Shown: piece by piece, positions 57,382 to 64,000 of the stretch
Position numbering within the stretch: the first letter of the stretch is position 1
Layout: each line of letters starts with the position of its first letter
Origin: Paragyromitra xinjiangensis
Lineage: Eukaryota > Ascomycota > Pezizomycetes > Pezizales > Discinaceae
Length of the DNA: 64,000 nt
Reading direction: 5' to 3'
Assembly: GCA_038503065.1 (NCBI GenBank)
Contig: JBCAMK010000019.1
Coordinates: forward strand, 1,116,001 to 1,180,000
The notes under the pieces: model-generated
Databases searched by the model: none
Seen by the model: only the letters and a program-made list of their open reading frames with translations
Told to the model about the DNA's origin: nothing
Program-made: the position numbers and the translations under genes

Positions 57382-59063
57382 GTGGCTAGTAAATTAGAAA
57401 AGGGAATATTTTATGCTCTATGCTTTTTCGGTTTATGCTTTGAATTTATGTCCTTCATTTATGGTCTTTTCTTTGTGGATGTCCTTCGTTGCTATTTTCT
57501 GGGGCTTGGAGTTTGGGAGTAATCGAGATAAGCGGTTGTTTATGTTTTTAGGGTGTTTTTAATTCTGTAAAAATGGACGCGATAAATGAATCGGCGATAC
57601 CCACTTATTCATCAGTCTTATGGCTCATCATATAAATCCCTCCTGGTTCAATTCACTGAAAGGCGTAGGCACTCACTCTAACTACATGTAATGATGTTTG
57701 ATTAAGATTTGAAGGCAAAAATAAGTTATTACGACTATCGCTAGATCACTGTCTATCTTTCGAACCTTAAATTAAATAAAGACACCCATCGCCTATTTTT
57801 GGCTTCCTGCGGGCCCACGGATCTCGGCACTTGATACATATGCATACCCCAAGGCTAGGTGAAACCGGGTACTTGAGTGAGATTCTATGATTGCATTCTC
57901 ACCAACTGGGGGTTACTCTCTGGTTTATACATTTACCTCAAAATTCCAACCTCTTTAGGTATCATTAGTTTAGCCTATCATCTGTACATCCTAATCCACA
58001 GGGTGCCGAGATCCACAAGCTAACGAAAAGCTCGATAATCAACACCGCAAAAGTAGATTACCATGAGACGATCCCAACAATCTAGGCCTCCCTATATACT
58101 GAGCTTTCATTGGCTTGTGGATTTCGATACGTTGTGGAATAAATTGTATCTAATTGATTGGAAGCTAAATTTGACAATATAAAGTTGGGTTAATTGGATG
58201 AATTTGATGTGATGGAACTGCTCCTCTGTACAAAGTTGCATGTCCCGAATGTCGGAGACAGAGGGGTCGCCTGTAGAACGTTAGTTTCGTTACCCTTTAT
58301 GGTATAGATGCCAATTAATAAGCGAACTCTAACCCAACTTCCGCTTCACCATGGAGTAGCTGCAGCCTCAAAAATCACAAGGTTTGTTGCTAGTAGTCGA
58401 GATAAATCCTAGAACAGAATTTCCTTCCAAAAAATGCCAGGAAACCTTGACCTACTCGCCTGCAGTCGCAGCCGTTCTAAAGGACCAAGCTATGAAATCC
58501 ACAAACCACAGGATATTCGGGGCAGGCCAGCCTGCTGGCTCCAGTAGGATAAGGTTGTGTGACGGTACCTTGCCTTATTGGGTTGCTCTTATTTCCAAAT
58601 ACAACCTAGCTACCTGCCGAAAGTATTCGCACCGAAAACGACGCTAATACGAAAACGAACGCGAACACGAATGCGAATGCGAATAGTCTAAGGATGATGA
58701 AAAGGATGAAATGCGAAACGGGCTGTGGACGACGCGAATATTTTCTGCGAGAAGATGTCAGCCCCCCTTATCTGTTCGGGTTAGCGAAGCCCCGCGTGTA
58801 GAATATGAAGACTCGATTCTCCTCATAAGGTATCTTTAAAGCTACAACTTTCGTGAGGCCTAGGTTTGTAATTCATCAGACTTTCGACATTCATCACTCT
58901 CCCGAGATTCACCACTCTCCCGAGATTCACCACTCTCCCAAGATTCATTGAACTTCCTAGATTCATCTCCGCTACTTTTGGGTAATACCCACTGCACATT
59001 TTATCGCAGGTCCCTGAGGACATTCTCGAAATATTTTATCAGACTAGCACGCTCTTGGATAAC
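57382..59063. other. Intergenic, upstream of the RTA1-like gene
   Basis: No gene recognised. TACATGTA at 57683. A degenerate six-base repeat (GCGAAC/GCGAAT) lies at about 58645-58686. An 18-bp tandem repeat is listed separately. Confidence 0.4.
58893..58946. repeat. 18-bp tandem repeat, three copies, upstream of the RTA1-like gene
   Basis: Three near-identical units ACCACTCTCCCGAGATTC (58893-58910, 58911-58928, 58929-58946) with one or two changes in the outer units. They end about 118 bp before the ATG at 59064, so they lie in the promoter or 5' leader of that gene. Confidence 0.88.
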
Positions 59064-60120
59064 ATGCCAGGTGATGGGAGCTTCGTCTTCTATCGCTATA
59101 ATCCAACCGTCGCTGGTGCAGTAATATTCACGCTTCTCTTTCTCGCTAGTTCGATCTGGCACGCGATACAGATATCTAGAACAAGGTCGTGGTTTTTCAT
59201 TCCGCTCCTTATCGGAGGACTTTGTAGGAAACCCTCTTTACCCTTTTCACTTCCTGTATTACTTTTGGTTTAGATACTTTTTTGCTACTCATACTAACCT
59301 TCCTTTCCTATTGGAACTATAGTTGAAACCGTTGGTTATATTGGACGTATCCTCTCCCATCATGATAAGGAAGCTCTCGGGCCATACATCATGCAAACTA
59401 TTTTGCTTTTGGTAGCACCAGCACTGTTTGCAGCTTCCATCTATATGATACTTGGACGACTCATCAGTTTGCTCCAGGCGGAGAAGCACTCTATTATCAG
59501 GGTCAGGTGGCTCACCAAAGTTTTCGTTACTGGAGATGTTTTGAGTTTTGGTCTGCAATCCGCTGGTATGTAGATTTCCTCAACTTCTTGACTTTTTTTT
59601 AGATTAACTTAAGGATTAAGTGGTTTAATGATAAATAATACTCGATCTAGGTGGTGGAATCATGGCTGGCGGTACCCTCGCTTCCATGCACAACGGGGAG
59701 AGACTCGTAATAATTGGACTTTTTGTCCAGATTATCTTCTTTGGATTTTTTATCATCGTCAGCATCCTATTCCACAATCGAATTCACAACGGCCCCACGC
59801 ACGCTTCTCAGTCCCTCAAGGCATCCTCTCTATCCCTCAAAACAAGTTGGGAAGGACTCCTCTATGCTCTTTACGCCTCTTCAACGGCGATCCTCATTCG
59901 AAGCATATTTAGGGTGGTAGAATACATCCAAGGGAACGATGGGTATTTGTTGCGAAATGAAGTATGGCTGTACCTCTTCGACGCCGTGTTGATGTTTGCG
60001 GTTATGATGATTTTCAATTTTGTGCATCCGTCGGAAGTGATCCCAACAAAAAAGGGGAAGGGGACAAACGCCGAGGGACACATGGCGATGGATGATAGCG
60101 TGCATAATCTTCGGGTTTAA
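59064..60120 (+). CDS. RTA1-like seven-transmembrane lipid-translocating protein
   Basis: Three exons (59064-59223, 59323-59565, 59651-60120) give 290 residues. It opens FVFYRYNPTVAGAVIFTLLF, typical of the family, and seven hydrophobic segments can be traced. Family phrases include GLFETVGYIGRI, APALFAASIYMILGR, FVTGDVLSFGLQSAGGGIMA and GNDGYLLRNEVWLYLFDAVLM. RTA1/RSB1 proteins are fungal plasma-membrane proteins linked to aminocholesterol resistance, sphingoid base release and stress; their transport mechanism is not established. Both junctions are in phase. The first ATG of the frame is used; three codons upstream in frame begin with TTG and are not needed. Tandem 18-bp repeats lie just upstream. 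Confidence 0.92.
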
Positions 60121-61432
60121 GAAGAAGTGGCTGATAGGCATAAAAGACTGCCCTTGATATATGTTCCGTCGCATCGTAACTGTGCTAGATTCATATTCGT
60201 CTTGTTTTGTTTCTTTGGCTTTTTTTGTCTTTCCCTTCCATCTATATACTAGAAATCTCCTTAATATATCTGATCAAAAGGTTTTGTTCTCTGATAAAGT
60301 TGTAGTGGTATCGGGAGGATGAAATTAATAAATAAAGCAGCCTGATGGGTAATCCCCAAATACCTCAAAAAAAATCTAGAGCTTAGAGATAACTGTACAG
60401 TGCGCTGTCGACAAAATTAACAAATGACCTTAGATTTTGAGCTCCATTGTTTCAGCCGTGCGTAATCTTGGCCTTGGGGGACGAACGCTTTTGTCACATC
60501 TTGTCGAACTTTCTTGATATTAGATAGTCGAGTTCTTTTTGCAGCTGCTGGAGCTCCAGGATATAGCCTAACTCTTCACTCACCTACTATGTGAGGCCAA
60601 GCCTCAAATTAAAAATGTTATTGAATGGTAGAAGTAGTAGCTATGGTTCGGAGGTTCAGAAGTTTGTTACTTTCACTGTTTTATACATGGCGGATTTCTG
60701 CCATAGTAAGACTAAATTTAGCGAAAATGATAGTTTCATGGCATGTTATTTCTTGTGCGGAATAATCTAGCAAGCTGCACGCTCGGGCTCGGGTACGAGA
60801 CTAGAGTAGTTCTACGGAAAGCTCTAGCATGCGTATACGTGCGCAGTTCATGTATCAGGCCTGTATGAGTCGAGTCGATCACTTAAATCCTCTCTATCAC
60901 GCCTCATGTTTTACAACCACCTGGGGCGTAGCGTAACCCAGATGGTTGGATATACTTAACGAAATAAACAATCAATCAATCAATCACCTGTGTTGAAATA
61001 GTATGGCGTCCGTTGTACCAGACCCTCATGGATCTGAACGAAAGCAGAGGAAGCGAAGGAAGCGCAGAAGCAGAGGGGCTTTGGGAGACAAATGCTTTAG
61101 CTGTATATATAAAGATAGCCTGACTGTTTGATAATTAATTCATACTATCGATTTAATATTCCAACAACCTTGAAGCAATGGGAGGTGATATTCGTTCCTT
61201 AGGTTAAAGGCTGTATAGAAAGGATACAGAAGAGAGAAACGAAGTAGAGGCGGAAAGCCTTTGTATATATACGGATATCTAGCTAATTAGGCGTCTTTCA
61301 CTATATGACTCGCCGGCCGGCGCCTCCAAGCCCAAAGCCTACGTAGGCAGTAGAAGCCTTGCGTAGGTAGAGTAAAGAATAAGGCCGAATAGTAGAGAAG
61401 GGCCATATGCGGCCCGAAGGGGAGCGGGTATA
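60121..61432. other. Intergenic with a retroelement-like tail
   Basis: No gene recognised. At 60916-60986 the plus strand has GGGGCGTAGCGTAACCCAGA, then TGGTTGGATA and a tail of ATCA repeats (CAATCAATCAATCAATCA). This is the pattern of a LINE/SINE 3' end but of a different family from the copies at 8807 and 13722. Confidence 0.4.
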
Positions 61433-62037
61433 ATATATGTTCTGACCCATATTCCAAGGATGCCCATTTTAAAATGGGAGCGCTTTGAGTATCGGTCAAC
61501 CTATATTCAAAATGAAGCTATGAGATGTCCGATATCCAAAGAATACACTGCTGAAAACCGAGCTAACCAGTGGAAACACCCTTCCAGCTCCAAAAATAAA
61601 TACAAGTACCAACCTAACTCTAGGGGCCACAGCTGCACCTTGCTATGCCGGAATTCAGTATGTCAAATCCCGTGCTGTCCTGAATTCTTTGGGAAAACTT
61701 GCTATCCCATACAATGAGCTCGAGGTGTGACTGTATGTTACACCCACAGGGTATTTTGTAACTGCACCTCTAAATCGGAAGGCACTAGCAGTCTGCACCT
61801 TTGCTCATTAGTATATAATGGAAGTGGACTTGGGGCTTATATATCACAGCTAGATATGTTGAAGGTGTAAGTGTTGGAGGAGAAGAATTTTTTTACCTTA
61901 GTAGAAATTTTGAATATCGGCCATCTCTTGGTTTCACTTTGTATATGGGTCAACCGATGTTCAAAGTGCTCCTATTTTAAAACGGGTCAACCCATTTTAA
62001 AATGGGCATCCTTGGAACACGGGTCGGAACATATATC
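61433..62037. mobile_element. Long-arm inverted-repeat element, family shared with 42722-43260
   Basis: Arms of about 105-130 bp (61433-61540 and 61908-62037) are imperfect inverted copies: ATATATGTTC-GACCC at the tips, CCAAGGATGCCCATTTTAAA, ATCGGTCAACC, GATATCCAAA. The right arm is longer because it has an extra AAACGGGTCAACCCATTTTA unit. The ~365-bp core is non-coding. The arm sequence closely resembles the element at 42722, so the two are members of one family of non-autonomous DNA transposon. Confidence 0.8.
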
Positions 62038-63072
62038 CAACAAACTTTGTTGAAAACGGGCTTCCTAATCGAGGATCGATAGGAGGCTCTAATGGAGGCT
62101 CTAGTGACAGGGCCCACTAGGCTAGAGAACGAGGTCGGAAGTTCCGGAACCTGTGAAGAAATTTTCTTGTATACTAGCTGCGTGTGCAGCCTATAAATTC
62201 AGGGTCAGTACCTCAGTAGGAGGCATATCAATCAAGTCTTCTTTCACCTCTCGATCTCTAAAAACTACAAACTTGGGGTAATATCATACGAGTGATACTC
62301 CATGACCCGAATATTTTTGCGGAGCAGATATATAATGGATAGGTGTTAGCAGGTGAAATTTTTATCTTCCACTTGCTATGCGAACGGTTTAGCTTCTACA
62401 AGTATTATCGAGCTCTCCCCTAAATTTAGCAGAATCGGAAGCTAGGGTGTCTGCATTGAGAAATGCGTAAGAGGTGGCTAGGAAGATAGTACATATATGA
62501 AATAGAAGAACGCGCTCAATATTTGGGGCTGGGGCTGTGTTTGGGTAATTACTACACGGATGGGGTAAGGTCTGAAATTATTTGGCCGTACAAGTACTTG
62601 CCTTGTAATCAGCTATCGTTCTAGGCCTGAGTAGCACCTTACCTAAGAGAAGTTGGAACGGCTAGGGTATGCACTCAGCCATAGCAATTAAGGTGTAAAG
62701 TGTCCTTTTCCGGTACCCTGGCTACTCAAGTTTCACACTTATCGAGGAATATTTCACTTATTGAATCGAAAAAGCTTTAAAGTCAATAATAATTTTTTTG
62801 TTAAAGAGCACATGTAGGGTTATATAAAAAACAAAACGAATACGAAATCTCTCTTTACCCTCTCTCGCCAATTTTTCTTATCCCTATCCCTCCGTTATAA
62901 CCACGCCAGATCCCTCCAAACCTAAACCTTGAAGCCTAGAAATAAAAAAACGCAACACTGTTATTGAAACCAACAAATGGAAAAACAGAAATCCTAGTAA
63001 CGGATTGCTTTGTGGTGAATACCATGGTAAGTGAAGGGGGGCACCTAGATATCAAAAACTAATAGCATCCAT
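62038..63072. other. Intergenic, 3' flank of the last gene
   Basis: No gene recognised. CGAGTGAT at 62289. The last ~200 bases include the 3' untranslated region of the His/Gly-rich gene. Confidence 0.4.
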
Positions 63073-64000
63073 CTACTCTTTCTCAACGACCTCAATGCCC
63101 TCTTCCACATAAGCTGGCGGTCCTTCCACTGTAACATCCTCTTCCTGCACTTCCATGCCTTCCAACAACCCCTTCTCCTCATCTGCACCATCATCCTCCT
63201 CCTCATGCTTATCAGCTCTACTTCTCCTATTCATCACAGCCTGATATAACCTAATAAGCCCTTGGCCAACAACAAGCCCGATAAGGGACACTCCGACACC
63301 CGCCATAATCCCAATAAATATTGGTACTAACACCTGTCCAACAAGTGCCGTAAGGAAATGGCCATGGTGGCGGTGTCCGTGATGCGGGCGACCATGTCTA
63401 TGTGGCCCACCACGGTGGGGCCCACCACGATGAGGCCAGCCACGGTTGGGCCCACCCCGATGATGGTCACCACCTCGGTGATGATCTCCTCCATGACCGG
63501 GTGGGCCGTGCTCCTTGTGGCCCTTACCCGGACATCCCTTTCTTCCAGGAGCAGTGATGTGGTTACCACGGAGCTTATCCATCTTGTGGCGGAGCTTGGA
63601 AAGGATGCAGCTGAGGTCTTGACAACCAACTTCGTTGTTGTCATTCTCGGTAGTGGGCAGACTTGGGGCTGGGAAGTCAATCCATACGTACTCGGCTCCC
63701 TCGAGAGGTTTCTTGCTCACGCTGACGAGCTCTAGCTTGCCGTTGGTTGTGTCTTCGTGGATAATGGCCTGGATTTCCTCGATTTCGTCGTTACGGATGC
63801 CATCAACGGAGGTAACGCGAAGGTGGATAGTTATCTCTTTGGTAGAGGTATGTGGGACGAGGGAGCCAGTTACGAGGAGGTCGTAGCCAAGCTTAAGGGA
63901 GCGGAAGGCATGGTCGATAAAGAAGAAGTCGGTTGATGCTACTGTAGCGGGGACTTGGTGTGCAGTAAGGGCGATTTCAGGGCCGAAGGGGAGGATGTTA
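63073..64000 (-). CDS. His/Gly-rich single-pass membrane protein, C-terminal part (partial)
   Basis: The frame is open from the window edge to the stop at 63073, 308 codons, with the start outside the window. The visible N-terminal part is a beta-rich domain (NILPFGPEIALTA..LGYDLLVTGSLVPHTSTKEI..GKLELVSVSKKP..AEYVWIDFPAPS). Next is a short Cys-containing segment (CQDLSCILSKLRHKM, GRKGCPGKG). Then come about 60 residues dominated by His, Gly, Arg and Pro with HRGGPHRGG repeats. One long hydrophobic segment (LVPIFIGIMAGVGVSLIGLV) and an acidic tail close the protein. The layout resembles a fungal family with a secreted N-domain and a His-rich stretch before one membrane helix; I believe it matches a DUF7728-type protein but cannot confirm it. 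Function unknown. The His-rich block could bind metal. Confidence 0.7.
   Translation of the reverse strand, partial: NILPFGPEIALTAHQVPATVASTDFFFIDHAFRSLKLGYDLLVTGSLVPHTSTKEITIHLRVTSVDGIRNDEIEEIQAIIHEDTTNGKLELVSVSKKPLEGAEYVWIDFPAPSLPTTENDNNEVGCQDLSCILSKLRHKMDKLRGNHITAPGRKGCPGKGHKEHGPPGHGGDHHRGGDHHRGGPNRGWPHRGGPHRGGPHRHGRPHHGHRHHGHFLTALVGQVLVPIFIGIMAGVGVSLIGLVVGQGLIRLYQAVMNRRSRADKHEEEDDGADEEKGLLEGMEVQEEDVTVEGPPAYVEEGIEVVEKE

Overview
The window is nuclear DNA of a filamentous ascomycete (Pezizomycotina). Every multi-exon gene has short introns of about 40-160 nt with GT..AG ends. The gene set is fungal: a Rom2-type Rho GEF with DEP, DH, PH and CNH regions, a vacuolar protease B-type subtilisin, Tudor-SN, a Pfa5-type palmitoyltransferase, an RTA1-like protein and fungal MYND proteins. 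Genes fill roughly a third of the sequence. The rest is gene-poor, repeat-bearing DNA. That low density resembles Pezizomycetes such as truffles and morels, but this placement is inference only.

Layout: (1) 1-1445, 5' end of a BEACH-family gene (minus, cut by the window edge). (2) 2704-4566, protease B-like subtilisin. (3) 4567-9729, a gene-free block holding at least five inverted-repeat elements, four of them flanked by TA dinucleotides as in Tc1/mariner-type MITEs. (4) 9730-12838, Tudor-SN (minus, 7 exons). (5) 12839-17185, a desert with one tiny retro-insertion. (6) 17186-22841, Rom2-like Rho GEF. (7) 22842-25519, a tandem repeat and two neighbouring inverted-repeat elements. (8) 25520-26929, GST-like protein; 27907-29087, CX5R phosphatase (minus); 31413-33473, a fungal membrane protein. 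(9) 37-50.5 kb, four MYND zinc-finger paralogues, two intact and two broken, with an NmrA-like reductase among them. (10) 51829-53578, Pfa5-like palmitoyltransferase (minus); 56518-57381, a conserved unknown; 59064-60120, RTA1-like protein. (11) 63073-64000, 3' part of a His/Gly-rich membrane protein (minus).

Most genes are unrelated housekeeping or signalling genes, and there is no biosynthetic cluster or operon-like unit. The Rho GEF (cell-wall integrity) and the RTA1-like protein (membrane stress) fit cell-surface physiology but are far apart. The coherent local themes are expansion and decay of the MYND family, and a varied population of small non-autonomous transposons. Two short palindromic or directional motifs, TACATGTA and CGAGTGAT, occur far more often than chance in the non-coding DNA. 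I found no rRNA, CRISPR array, autonomous transposase, or convincing tRNA.
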